Source: an uncultured Campylobacter sp.
Lineage (GTDB): Bacteria; Campylobacterota; Campylobacteria; Campylobacterales; Campylobacteraceae
Assembly: GCF_938040115.1 (NCBI RefSeq)
Contig: NZ_CALHXD010000146.1
Location: 1 to 11,919 of the forward strand
DNA: 11,919 nucleotides
Direction of reading: 5' to 3'
Shown here: piece by piece, positions 1-7,189 of the stretch
Position numbering within the stretch: the stretch's first letter is position 1
Layout: every line of letters begins with the position of its first letter
Made by a program: the position numbers and the translations under genes
The notes under the pieces: model-generated
Seen by the model: only the letters and a program-made list of their open reading frames with translations
What the model was told of the DNA's origin: nothing
The model's database searches: none

Positions 1-1865
1 GCGTCATCGCGCTTGATATGAGTGCGCTAATCGCGGGCGCGAAGTACCGCGGCGAGTTTGAAGACAGGCTAAAAGCCGTCATAAACGAGGTAAAAAGCGC
101 GGGAAATATCATCCTATTTATCGACGAGATCCACACTATCGTGGGCGCGGGAGCTAGCGAAGGCAGCATGGATGCGGCAAATATACTAAAACCCGCGCTT
201 GCTAGAGGCGAACTGCACGCCGTGGGCGCAACCACGCTAAAAGAGTACCGCAAGTATTTCGAAAAAGACGCCGCGTTGCAACGCCGCTTCCAGCCAATCG
301 ACGTAAAAGAGCCTAGCGTAAACGAAGCGCTTCAAATTTTACGCGGCATAAAAGAGCGCCTCGAGGTGCACCACGGCGTAACTATCACCGATAGCGCGCT
401 GGTTGCGGCGGCAAAGCTAAGCGACCGCTACATCTCAAACCGCTTTTTGCCCGACAAAGCGATCGATCTCATCGACGAGGCCGCAGCCGAGCTCAAAATG
501 CAAATAGAAAGCGAACCGTACGAACTCGCCCGCATCAAACGCGAGATCGTAACGCTGCAAGTCGAAAAAGAGGCGCTAAAAATGGAAGACGAGGCCAAAA
601 ACGCCGCTCGCCTAAACGAAATAGAAAAGCAAATCGCAGATCTAAACGAGCAAAAGCACGCCCTTGACGGTAAATTTGAAAACGAAAAGGCGGTTTTTGG
701 CGGCATCTCAAAAGCTAAAAAAGAGATAGATAGCCTAAAAAGCGAGGCCGAGATAGCGCGCAGAAACGGCGATTTGCAGCGCGCGGCCGAGATAGAATAC
801 GGCAAAATTTTAGAAGCGGCCAACCGCCAAAAAGAGCTCGAAAAAAAATGGGACGAGATGAAAAAAGGCGGCGTGCTACTCAAAAATCAGGTCGATGAGG
901 AGCTGGTGGCTGAAATTTTAAGCAAATGGACGGGAATTTCGGTCAGCAAAATGCTAACTAGCGAAAAGCAAAAATACCTAATGATCGAGGAGCATTTGCG
1001 CGAAAGCGTCGTCGGCCAGGATGCAGCTCTGCACGCGCTAGCAAGAGCTATCAAACGAAACAAAGCGGGTCTAAACGAGGGCGCGCGTCCGATCGGATCG
1101 TTTTTGTTTTTAGGACCTACTGGCGTGGGTAAAACGCAGTCGGCGAAGGCTTTGGCTAAATTTTTATTTGACGACGAGCGCGCGCTCATACGCTTTGATA
1201 TGAGCGAATACATGGAAAAGCACAGCGTCTCTCGCCTGCTCGGAGCGCCTCCTGGATACGTGGGTTACGACGAGGGCGGACAGCTGACCGAAGCCGTGCG
1301 CAGACGTCCGTATAGCGTTATACTTTTTGACGAGATTGAAAAGGCTCACAAGGACGTGTTTAACGTGCTTCTAGGTATCCTAGACGACGGGCGGGCGACT
1401 GATAACAAGGGCGTGACGGTTGATTTTAAAAACACGATCATCATCCTTACGTCCAACATCGCGTCAAATTTCATCATGGATCTAAAAGGCGAGGAGCGCG
1501 AGCAAGCGGTCAAAAACGAGCTTAAAAACTACTTTAAACCCGAGTTTTTAAACCGCCTCGACGACACGATAATCTTTAACCCGCTTGATGAAGACGGGCT
1601 CATAAAAATCGTAGATATAATGTTTAAAGAGCTTGAAAAAACGCTGCAAAATCGCGGTATAAAAGCAAGCCTAAGCGAAGAGGCTAAGAAATTTATCGCG
1701 GGTGCGGGCTTTGACATCGTTTACGGCGCTAGACCGCTTCGCCGCGCGCTCTATGAGCTAGTGGAAGATCCGCTAGCCGATATGATCCTGCGAGACGAGC
1801 TTGAAAGCGGCGACGAGATCGTAGTTGGTAGCGACAAAGAAAAAATAACGATCTCTAAAATTTAA
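1..1865 (+). CDS. clpB: ClpB disaggregase, 5'-truncated by the window edge
   Basis: This is the ATP-driven Hsp100 unfoldase that extracts polypeptides from cytoplasmic aggregates together with DnaK. The frame is open from base 3, so the ATG at 18 is an internal Met; about 620 of the usual ~857 residues are present. The N-domain and first Walker A motif lie outside the window. Visible in order: first-ring Walker B (IILFIDE, Asp at 123-125, Glu at 126-128), the AALQRRF arginine-finger region, a Lys/Glu-rich coiled-coil M domain (about 500-890), second Walker A GPTGVGKT (1113-1136), pore loop GYVGYDEGG (from 1254), second Walker B VILFDE (around 1330), sensor 1 TSN and sensor 2 GARPLRR (1725-1745). 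The coiled-coil M domain separates ClpB from ClpA and ClpC. Sensor 1 is followed by IAS where most ClpB proteins have LGS or IGS, a mild variation. It converges on xerH and ends just before an intrinsic terminator. Confidence 0.97.
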   Translation, partial: VIALDMSALIAGAKYRGEFEDRLKAVINEVKSAGNIILFIDEIHTIVGAGASEGSMDAANILKPALARGELHAVGATTLKEYRKYFEKDAALQRRFQPIDVKEPSVNEALQILRGIKERLEVHHGVTITDSALVAAAKLSDRYISNRFLPDKAIDLIDEAAAELKMQIESEPYELARIKREIVTLQVEKEALKMEDEAKNAARLNEIEKQIADLNEQKHALDGKFENEKAVFGGISKAKKEIDSLKSEAEIARRNGDLQRAAEIEYGKILEAANRQKELEKKWDEMKKGGVLLKNQVDEELVAEILSKWTGISVSKMLTSEKQKYLMIEEHLRESVVGQDAALHALARAIKRNKAGLNEGARPIGSFLFLGPTGVGKTQSAKALAKFLFDDERALIRFDMSEYMEKHSVSRLLGAPPGYVGYDEGGQLTEAVRRRPYSVILFDEIEKAHKDVFNVLLGILDDGRATDNKGVTVDFKNTIIILTSNIASNFIMDLKGEEREQAVKNELKNYFKPEFLNRLDDTIIFNPLDEDGLIKIVDIMFKELEKTLQNRGIKASLSEEAKKFIAGAGFDIVYGARPLRRALYELVEDPLADMILRDELESGDEIVVGSDKEKITISKI

Positions 1866-1874
1866 CCCAAATTT

Positions 1875-1906
1875 ACGGTCGCGTTTTTAGCGCGGCCGTT
1901 TTTATT
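1875..1906 (+). terminator. Intrinsic terminator of clpB
   Basis: A 9-bp stem, 1875-1883 (acggtcgcg) with 1891-1899 (cgcggccgt), contains one G-U wobble and closes a 7-base loop. It is followed by a run of five T (1899-1903) and then ATT. It starts 10 bases after the clpB stop codon. The T-tract lies on the + side only, so it is built for clpB rather than for xerH. Confidence 0.85.
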
Positions 1907-1948
1907 CTCCCGTCAAATCCTTTAAATTTAACCGCGCAATTATCTTAT

Positions 1949-1954
1949 ATTATA
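1949..1954 (-). promoter_or_regulatory. Possible orphan -10 box (TATAAT) in the clpB-xerH gap
   Basis: On the minus strand the sequence reads TATAAT here, the full Campylobacter sigma-70 -10 hexamer. There is no gene downstream on that strand before the 3' end of clpB. A transcript would start near 1942 and run leftwards through the reverse complement of the clpB terminator hairpin. The surroundings are AT-rich, so a chance match is quite possible. The rest of the 191-base gap (1866-2056) holds the clpB terminator, a small hairpin behind xerH and six AAATTT words. Confidence 0.25.
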
Positions 1955-2039
1955 CAGACTGCTCAAATTTGAAAACAGCATATTGACTCGCAAATTTAGC
2001 AAGCTCGCGTGCCGTTAGCCGCCCGAGTCAAATTTGAAA

Positions 2040-2056
2040 CCGCTCAAATTTAGCGG
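2040..2056 (-). terminator. Weak hairpin directly after the xerH stop
   Basis: A 5-bp GC-rich stem (2040-2044 with 2052-2056) encloses an AAATTT-containing loop and abuts the TAG stop of xerH (2057-2059 on the + strand). On the minus strand it is followed by TTTC and AAATTT, not by a continuous T-run, so termination would be weak. A second, longer-range repeat, TTGACTCG (1983-1990) with CGAGTCAA (2024-2031), lies just beyond it. Confidence 0.35.
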
Positions 2057-3121
2057 CTACTCCCCGCTTAGCTCCTCGGCTACCTGAGCGGCGAGCTTGA
2101 GCTTTTCGCTATCAAAATGCGTATAAATTCGCGAGGTGTTTAGGCTCGCGTGTCCGAGCGCTTCTTGCACTAAAACGAGATCTTTTTGCTTTTTGTAAAG
2201 CATCGTGGCAAAGGTATGACGCAGCATGTGAGCGCCGTTTTTTTCCTTGCGGATGCCTGCTTTAAAGAGTATCTGCTCGACGATGCGGCTCACGTAGGCC
2301 TGCGTTAGGCGCGTGCCTTTTTTGTTGATAAAAAGATAGCCTTCTTTATTTATATAGTTTATCGCGATCGCGTCTAGGTGGGCCTCGATGAGGCGGCGTT
2401 TGATCATGACGACGCGGTATTTGTTGCCTTTGCCGCGGATTCTTATGACGTAGAGCTCGCCGTCCTCGGCTATGTCTTTGCGCTTTAGATTTAGCGCCTC
2501 GCTCACGCGGATGCCGGTGAAAATGATAATTTTAATGATGAGCTTGTTGCGGTTGGCGTTGCTTTTAAACTCCGCATTTTCGATCGCTTCCAAAAATCTT
2601 TTAACCTCATCCTCGCTCATAAACTCAGGCAGTTTTTGCCCGCGCGAGCCGCCCACGCCGCCCCAGTTTTTCAGCTCGATGTCAAAGACGTGCGCCTTGC
2701 CGTCCTCTTCGTTTTGCTTATCCAAAAATGCGAAAAAATTTATCGCGCTTATGCGGTAGTTTTTTTTGCTAGCATCGCTTAGCCCGCCCGTGACGCTAGC
2801 TAGCACCTCGCTTAGCAGCTCCTCGTCAATCTGCTTTAGGCTCTCTAGCTCGTAAAATTTGAGCGTCTCGAATATCTTTTTAAGCGGATTAAAATACGTA
2901 TTTATGCCCGTTAGTCCTGCGTTTCTAGCCGATTTTACGAGGCCGTCTAGCTGGTCGATATTTTTTATATCGCGGCTAAGGGCGAAATTTACGCTTGCTA
3001 GCGCCTTTGGGTCGCGAAGCTCTTTGTTTGAGAGCGAGCTAAGCTTAAATTTGACGTAACGAGTCAGCCAAAATATAAACGAGTTTTCAAAACTATCCTT
3101 GCAATCAAGCGCGTATTTCAA
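2057..3121 (-). CDS. xerH: XerH single tyrosine recombinase (chromosome dimer resolution)
   Basis: XerH is the lone Xer recombinase of Campylobacter and Helicobacter. It acts at a difH site in the terminus to resolve chromosome dimers, replacing the XerC/XerD pair. The 354-residue length fits the family. The N-terminal half is the helical DNA-binding core domain. The catalytic half shows Arg205 (FTGIR), the beta-hairpin Lys in GKGNK (231 or 234), His298 and Arg301 (HMLRH), His324 (LGHAS) and nucleophile Tyr333 (RIYTH), so the full active-site set is intact. The start is TTG at 3121: it gives MKYALDC, matching the family N-terminus as I recall it, and AAGGA sits 7 bases upstream. It has its own -10 box and is divergent from ttrB. 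The intact length and family match argue for the housekeeping Xer rather than a phage or integron integrase. Confidence 0.93.
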   Translation of the reverse strand: MKYALDCKDSFENSFIFWLTRYVKFKLSSLSNKELRDPKALASVNFALSRDIKNIDQLDGLVKSARNAGLTGINTYFNPLKKIFETLKFYELESLKQIDEELLSEVLASVTGGLSDASKKNYRISAINFFAFLDKQNEEDGKAHVFDIELKNWGGVGGSRGQKLPEFMSEDEVKRFLEAIENAEFKSNANRNKLIIKIIIFTGIRVSEALNLKRKDIAEDGELYVIRIRGKGNKYRVVMIKRRLIEAHLDAIAINYINKEGYLFINKKGTRLTQAYVSRIVEQILFKAGIRKEKNGAHMLRHTFATMLYKKQKDLVLVQEALGHASLNTSRIYTHFDSEKLKLAAQVAEELSGE

Positions 3122-3128
3122 GATATTT

Positions 3129-3133
3129 TCCTT
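3129..3133 (-). promoter_or_regulatory. Ribosome binding site fixing the TTG start of xerH
   Basis: AAGGA on the minus strand lies 7 bases before the TTG at 3121-3119. No ATG or GTG with a comparable site is nearby, so the rare TTG start is supported. Confidence 0.7.
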
Positions 3134-3156
3134 AAATTTATAAAAATTTGAAAAGC

Positions 3157-3162
3157 ATTATA
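3157..3162 (-). promoter_or_regulatory. -10 box of the xerH promoter
   Basis: A perfect TATAAT on the minus strand is preceded by TTTGGT and a T-rich stretch, the usual Campylobacter sigma-70 arrangement, which lacks a conserved -35 box. Transcription would start near 3150, giving a leader of about 30 bases that contains the AAGGA ribosome site. Confidence 0.65.
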
Positions 3163-3228
3163 ACCAAACGCTTCTAAAAAATAAATTTTGGGGTAATCTG
3201 AAAAACACTTTTAATCAAAATATTAATA

Positions 3229-3254
3229 TTATCATTTAAGTTAAGTTATGATAA
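3229..3254 (+). promoter_or_regulatory. Candidate operator over the ttrBA promoter
   Basis: A 7-bp inverted repeat, TTATCAT (3229-3235) and ATGATAA (3248-3254), is separated by 12 bases. Its right arm covers the putative -10 box TATGAT (3247-3252), a placement typical of a repressor site. Three AGTTA copies (starting at 3239, 3244 and 3255) lie in and beside it. The region is AT-rich and the binding protein is unknown, so the call rests on symmetry and position alone. Confidence 0.3.
3247..3252 (+). promoter_or_regulatory. Putative -10 box of ttrBA
   Basis: TATGAT lies 36 bases before the ttrB ATG, with AT-rich DNA upstream in the Campylobacter style. It would start transcription near 3259. 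The AAAGGAG ribosome site (3277-3283) follows, 5 bases before the ATG. The xerH promoter reads away from it in the same 167-base spacer. Confidence 0.4.
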
Positions 3255-3288
3255 AGTTACGAAACCATTTTGATTCAAAGGAGAAAAA

Positions 3289-4029
3289 ATGCAATCAACG
3301 CTAGGTTCGCGTCGTAGCTTTATCGCTGCGGCTGGTGTTTTTATCGCCTCTACCGCGCTTAGGGCCGCTCCGAATACTTTTGAAAAAACCAAAGGTCCGC
3401 GCTACGGCATGGTCATCGACCTCACGCGCTGCGTCGGCTGTCAGTCGTGCACGATGAACTGCGCTATGGAAAACAACGTCCAAGCAGGCGCCTTTAGGAC
3501 GATCGTTTCGGAGTACGAAGCTAGCGATAAAGACGGCAACCGCGCCGTTATCGCCTCGCTGCCGCGCCTTTGTAATCACTGCGAAAATCCAGCCTGTATC
3601 GACGTTTGTCCGACGGGCGCGAGCCACCAAAGAAGCAACGGCATTGTCAAAGTAAATAGCACCGAGTGCATCGGCTGTGCTCTATGCGCCGAGGCCTGTC
3701 CGTATCACGCCAGATACCTAAGCATGCAGACCTATAAGGTCGATAAATGCACCTTCTGCGATCACAGACTGCGCGAGGGATTGCTACCTGCGTGCGTGGA
3801 GACCTGCGTCGGCGGAAGCCGCATAATAGGCGATCTAAACGACGAAAACTCAAATATCAGGAAATTTTTAGCCGCTCACGAGACGATGGTGCTAGATAGT
3901 CCGAAAAACACGCATCCGCAGGTTTTTTACTACGGCGTGAGCGAAATTTTGGCTAAGAACGACAAGGAACTGGCGGCTAAAAAAGGCTACAAACAAGCGA
4001 TCAGCTGGAGCGAAGAGATCGCGCTGTAA
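3289..4029 (+). CDS. ttrB: TtrB, tetrathionate reductase iron-sulfur subunit (Tat-exported)
   Basis: This is the electron-transfer subunit that passes electrons to the TtrA catalytic subunit in the periplasm. Length is 246 residues. The N-terminus is a twin-arginine signal (SRRSF, Arg8-Arg9) with a short hydrophobic stretch and likely cleavage near Ala26. Sixteen cysteines sit in four ferredoxin-like groups: CVGCQSCTMNC from Cys48, CNHCENPACIDVC, CIGCALCAEAC, and CTFC followed eleven residues later by CVETC. This predicts four [4Fe-4S] clusters. The sequence around RYGMVIDLTRCVGCQSCT, QAGAFRT, LLPACVE and GGSRIIGDL matches Salmonella TtrB as I remember it, better than PhsB, PsrB or NrfC. The ribosome site is AAAGGAG, and ttrA begins 10 bases after the stop. 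A generic DMSO-reductase-family partner is the main alternative. Confidence 0.87.
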   Translation: MQSTLGSRRSFIAAAGVFIASTALRAAPNTFEKTKGPRYGMVIDLTRCVGCQSCTMNCAMENNVQAGAFRTIVSEYEASDKDGNRAVIASLPRLCNHCENPACIDVCPTGASHQRSNGIVKVNSTECIGCALCAEACPYHARYLSMQTYKVDKCTFCDHRLREGLLPACVETCVGGSRIIGDLNDENSNIRKFLAAHETMVLDSPKNTHPQVFYYGVSEILAKNDKELAAKKGYKQAISWSEEIAL

Positions 4030-4039
4030 GGAGAAAATA

Positions 4040-7039
4040 ATGCAAAGACGAGAATTTCTAAAAAACGCGGCGATGATCTCGGCCGTAGGCGCGACCGCTG
4101 CGGTAGCGGACGACGCTGCTAAAATAAAAGACGACTATAAACCGCAGGGCAGCTCGCTTCAGCCCGAATTTAGCGTAAAAGACGGCAAAATTTCGATGAA
4201 CGACGGCCATAGCGTGGTATTTTCTATGTGTCACGGCTGCGTGGCAAAGTGCGGACTGCGCCTGCACGTGGACGAAAAAGCAGACCGCGTACTAAGATGC
4301 ACGGGCAACCCCTATCACCCGCTATCAAACGTGCACTGGGCGAGCTTTGAAACCTCGATAAACGACGCGTTGCTAGCAACAACGGCTAGCGGCGAGGACG
4401 ATCGGCGCGCTACTGTATGCGCTAGAGGCGCGGCGCTACCGGAGATGATAGCTTCGCCTATTAGGGTTTTATCGCCGCTAAAGCGAGTAGGAAAAAGAGG
4501 CGAGGGCAAGTGGAAAAAGATCAGTTTCGAACAGCTCATCGAGGAGGTCGTCGAGGGCGGGGATCTTTTCGGCGAGGGGCACGTGGACGGGCTTAGAGCC
4601 ATACACTCAGACGAGCTCATCGACGAGGCAAATCCAGAATACGGCACCAAGCGCAACCAGCTTTTAAGCTTTTATCTCTACGACGGACGCTCGGATATCG
4701 TCGATCGCTTTATCAAAAAATCATTCGGCACTATAAATCACTACTCGCACGGCGGTATCTGCGGCGGCGGCTTTAGAGTGGGCGGCAAGATCGCGCACAA
4801 CGCAAAAGGCTTTGCTCATACTAAGCCCGACTACGAAAACTCCAAATTTACCATCTACTGGGGCACCTCGCCGGCAAACGGCGGAAATCCATTCCAAAAG
4901 CAAGCCAAAATGGTCGCCCACGCAAGAAGTACAAACGATGACTTCAGCTATGCGGTGGTAGATCCGACGCTAACAAACGCCGTCAAATTCGCCGCCTCCG
5001 ATAAAGGCCGCTGGATCGGTATAAAACCCGGCACCGACACTGCGCTTGCTATGGCGATGATACGCTGGATCATAGAAAATGAAAAATACGCCGCAAACTA
5101 CCTCATGCAGCCAAATTTGGAGCAGGCAAAGCTAGCGGGCGAGATACACTGGTGCAACGCCACCCACCTAGTCATCACGCAAAAAGGCCACCCAGACTAC
5201 GGCAAATTTGCGCTCGTGGGCGACGAGTGGCAGGTCTGCTCTCAAAGCGGCAAAATCCAAAGCTATAAGATAAACGAGCCGGCCAAGCTCTACTACAAGG
5301 GCAAAATTTTACTTAACGGCAAAAAAGTCGAGGTCAAAAGCTCGATACAGCTGCTAAAAGAGTCCGCCTACAAACACAGCCTCAAAGAGTACTCTAAAAT
5401 TTGCGGCGTGAGCGTGGAGGATATCCTCTGGCTGTGCGAAAATTTCACCAAAAACGGCAGGCAGGTCAGCACCAACGTCCACGGCGGCATGATGCACACG
5501 CAAGCGGCGATGAGCACGTACGCGATCTTTTGCCTAAATACGCTAATGGGCACATACGGCTACAAGGGGGGCAGCATAAACGCAAGCGCGGGCACGCATG
5601 AGTTTTTAAAAGGTAGATACGATCTGGAGAGCTTCGAGGGCGCATACAAGCCAAACGGGCTAAATTTATCCCGCTCGGGCAAGTATTACGAAACGAGCTC
5701 GGAGTTTAAGCGTAAAGTCGCGGCAGGCGGCAGCGGCTATCCTGCGCAGCAGCCGTGGTATCCTATTTCGATGCCGCTGGTAAACGAAACGCTCACTAGC
5801 CATGCCGCGGGCTATCCGTACAAAGTAAAAGCGTTTATAAACTACATGACAAACGTGATGTACGGGCAGGCGGGGCTTGAGGTCGCGGTGCTTGAAGCAC
5901 TAAAAGATAGCAAAAATTTACCGCTTTTCATCGGTATCGACGCCTTTATGAACGAAACTAACGCCTACGCCGACTACATCGTGCCAGACGGGGTAAATCT
6001 AGAAAACTGGGCGCTGCCAAACTCGCTTTGGGGTACGATAGCTAAAACCTCGGTCGTACGCTACCCGGCCGTCGCCGCTAAACAAGACCGCTCCGCAGAC
6101 GGCACGTTAATCGACGTAGAGGCCTTTTATATCGCGGTGGCAAAGAGGCTCGGGCTCAAAGGATTTGGCAAGGGCGCCTTTAAGGACAAAGACGGAAAGC
6201 CGATGGATCTGGATACTAAAGAGCAGTATTACGCCGCGGCGCTGGCAAATTTAGCCTTTGACGGGGAGGGCGTAAAGGATATCGGTAAAGAGGATCTAAA
6301 GCTAAGTAAAATTTCAAAAACCATGAAAAAGCTAGAGCCGTTTTTAAAAGACGAGGAAAAGCCAAAAGTCGCGCACGTGCTGGCAAAGGGCGGTAGATTT
6401 GACGATTACGAGAGCGCGTACAAGGGCGATAAAATGACGGTAAAAGTGCCCGCCGCTACGCCTGCTGCGATCTACTACGAGCCGCTTGGCGGACACAGGC
6501 ACTCTATCACGGGCGAGTATATGCCTGGCACGCCGACTCTAGCCCTTGCGGTCGCTAGCGACGGCACTCCGCTGGAAAAGTTTTTTCCAAAATCAGAATG
6601 GAAATACCTCGTAAGCTCGAGAAAATCAAACATCCAGCACTACTACACGATCGTTAGTCCAAAGCTACGCGCGATACATCCAAAAAATTTCGTAAGGATC
6701 GCCGAGGATATCGCAAGCGAGCAGGGTATCAAGACGGGCGACAAGGTCAAGATCACGACGCCGTACGGCTCGCAAACGGGCGAGGCCTTCGTAACAAACG
6801 GCGTAGCTAGCGGAGTCATCAGCCTCGAGCACGGATTTGGACACGATGAGTTTGGCGCCAGGGTGCATTTTATCGATGGCAAACCGGCCTTTTGGCTAGA
6901 AAGCGCGGAAAAAGGGGTAAATCACAACAAACTAGGCCTGCTAGATCCGAAGCGAAAGGGCAAATTTAGCCTAAACGACTGGCTAGTGGGCACCTGTGCT
7001 AGACAGGCGCTACCTGCAAATATCCGTAAAATCGGCTAA
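4040..7039 (+). CDS. ttrA: TtrA, tetrathionate reductase molybdopterin subunit (Tat-exported)
   Basis: This catalytic subunit belongs to the DMSO reductase family and is predicted to reduce tetrathionate to thiosulfate in the periplasm. Length is 999 residues, close to the ~1020 of Salmonella TtrA. It has a strong Tat signal (RREFLK, Arg3-Arg4) with probable cleavage at AVA-DD (23/24). The N-terminal [4Fe-4S] ligands are Cys64, Cys67, Cys71 and Cys127; the long spacing to the fourth Cys is filled by GNPYHPLS and matches TtrA. Cys241 in HGGICGGG is the likely Mo ligand. RVLSPLKRVGKRGEGKW and GDLFGEGHVDGLRAI are TtrA-like blocks. The C-terminal dinucleotide-binding domain is seen in GIKTGDKVKITTPYGS. 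It sits in an operon with ttrB, and an AAGGAG overlaps the ttrB stop. No ttrC, ttrS, ttrR or maturation chaperone gene is adjacent. Arsenate, selenate or polysulfide reductases of the same superfamily are less likely alternatives. Confidence 0.88.
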   Translation: MQRREFLKNAAMISAVGATAAVADDAAKIKDDYKPQGSSLQPEFSVKDGKISMNDGHSVVFSMCHGCVAKCGLRLHVDEKADRVLRCTGNPYHPLSNVHWASFETSINDALLATTASGEDDRRATVCARGAALPEMIASPIRVLSPLKRVGKRGEGKWKKISFEQLIEEVVEGGDLFGEGHVDGLRAIHSDELIDEANPEYGTKRNQLLSFYLYDGRSDIVDRFIKKSFGTINHYSHGGICGGGFRVGGKIAHNAKGFAHTKPDYENSKFTIYWGTSPANGGNPFQKQAKMVAHARSTNDDFSYAVVDPTLTNAVKFAASDKGRWIGIKPGTDTALAMAMIRWIIENEKYAANYLMQPNLEQAKLAGEIHWCNATHLVITQKGHPDYGKFALVGDEWQVCSQSGKIQSYKINEPAKLYYKGKILLNGKKVEVKSSIQLLKESAYKHSLKEYSKICGVSVEDILWLCENFTKNGRQVSTNVHGGMMHTQAAMSTYAIFCLNTLMGTYGYKGGSINASAGTHEFLKGRYDLESFEGAYKPNGLNLSRSGKYYETSSEFKRKVAAGGSGYPAQQPWYPISMPLVNETLTSHAAGYPYKVKAFINYMTNVMYGQAGLEVAVLEALKDSKNLPLFIGIDAFMNETNAYADYIVPDGVNLENWALPNSLWGTIAKTSVVRYPAVAAKQDRSADGTLIDVEAFYIAVAKRLGLKGFGKGAFKDKDGKPMDLDTKEQYYAAALANLAFDGEGVKDIGKEDLKLSKISKTMKKLEPFLKDEEKPKVAHVLAKGGRFDDYESAYKGDKMTVKVPAATPAAIYYEPLGGHRHSITGEYMPGTPTLALAVASDGTPLEKFFPKSEWKYLVSSRKSNIQHYYTIVSPKLRAIHPKNFVRIAEDIASEQGIKTGDKVKITTPYGSQTGEAFVTNGVASGVISLEHGFGHDEFGARVHFIDGKPAFWLESAEKGVNHNKLGLLDPKRKGKFSLNDWLVGTCARQALPANIRKIG

Positions 7040-7085
7040 ATTTAACGCGGCGGCTAGGGCATAGCCTGGTCGCCGCGTTAAATTT
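7038..7085 (+). terminator. Long hairpin terminating ttrBA, overlapping the ttrA stop
   Basis: Fifteen perfect pairs (7038-7052 with 7071-7085) continue inward through G-U and Watson-Crick pairs to 7058/7065, giving a stem of about 21 bp with a 6-base loop. The outer arms are AAATTT-type words, and the left arm includes the last two bases of the TAA stop. There is no T-run beyond the stem's own AAATTT. Because it is symmetric it could act on both strands between ttrA and the convergent DUF3137 gene, though it lies about 100 bases from that gene's stop. Confidence 0.65.
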
Positions 7086-7095
7086 GACGTTTGGG

Positions 7096-7189
7096 CGGTA
7101 AATTTAAAGTAGCATAAAATTTGTCGCGGACGGCGTCAAATTTGCAGTATTTTTAAGGTAGCCTACGCAAATTTGAGGCAAATTTACCG
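7096..7189. repeat. Long-range AAATTT-bearing inverted repeat in the ttrA-DUF3137 gap
   Basis: CGGTAAATTT (7096-7105) and AAATTTACCG (7180-7189) are perfect 10-base inverted copies 74 bases apart. The right copy contains the stop codon of the minus-strand gene. The bases between carry three further AAATTT words. The wide spacing makes a stable RNA hairpin doubtful, and the AAATTT core pairs with any other copy, so only four bases per arm are informative. Confidence 0.35.

Noticed and set aside
18..20. ATG at base 18 as the start of the first gene
   Set aside because: The five codons before it (VIALD) are in frame and match ClpB, and the ATG falls in the middle of the first ATPase ring. The gene is cut by the window edge.
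3219..3230. AATATTAATATT perfect palindrome upstream of ttrB
   Set aside because: Pure A/T palindromes of this length are expected in such AT-rich promoter DNA. It matches no operator I know.
3269..3279. TTTGATTCAAA palindrome overlapping the ttrB ribosome site
   Set aside because: The arms are only five bases around one central base, too short and AT-rich to claim an operator or a sequestering hairpin.
4040..7039. TtrA as an arsenate, selenate or polysulfide reductase
   Set aside because: The length, the long spacing to the fourth cluster Cys, the GNPYHPLS and KRVGKRGEGKW blocks and the TtrB-like partner all favour tetrathionate reductase. The substrate itself is unproven.
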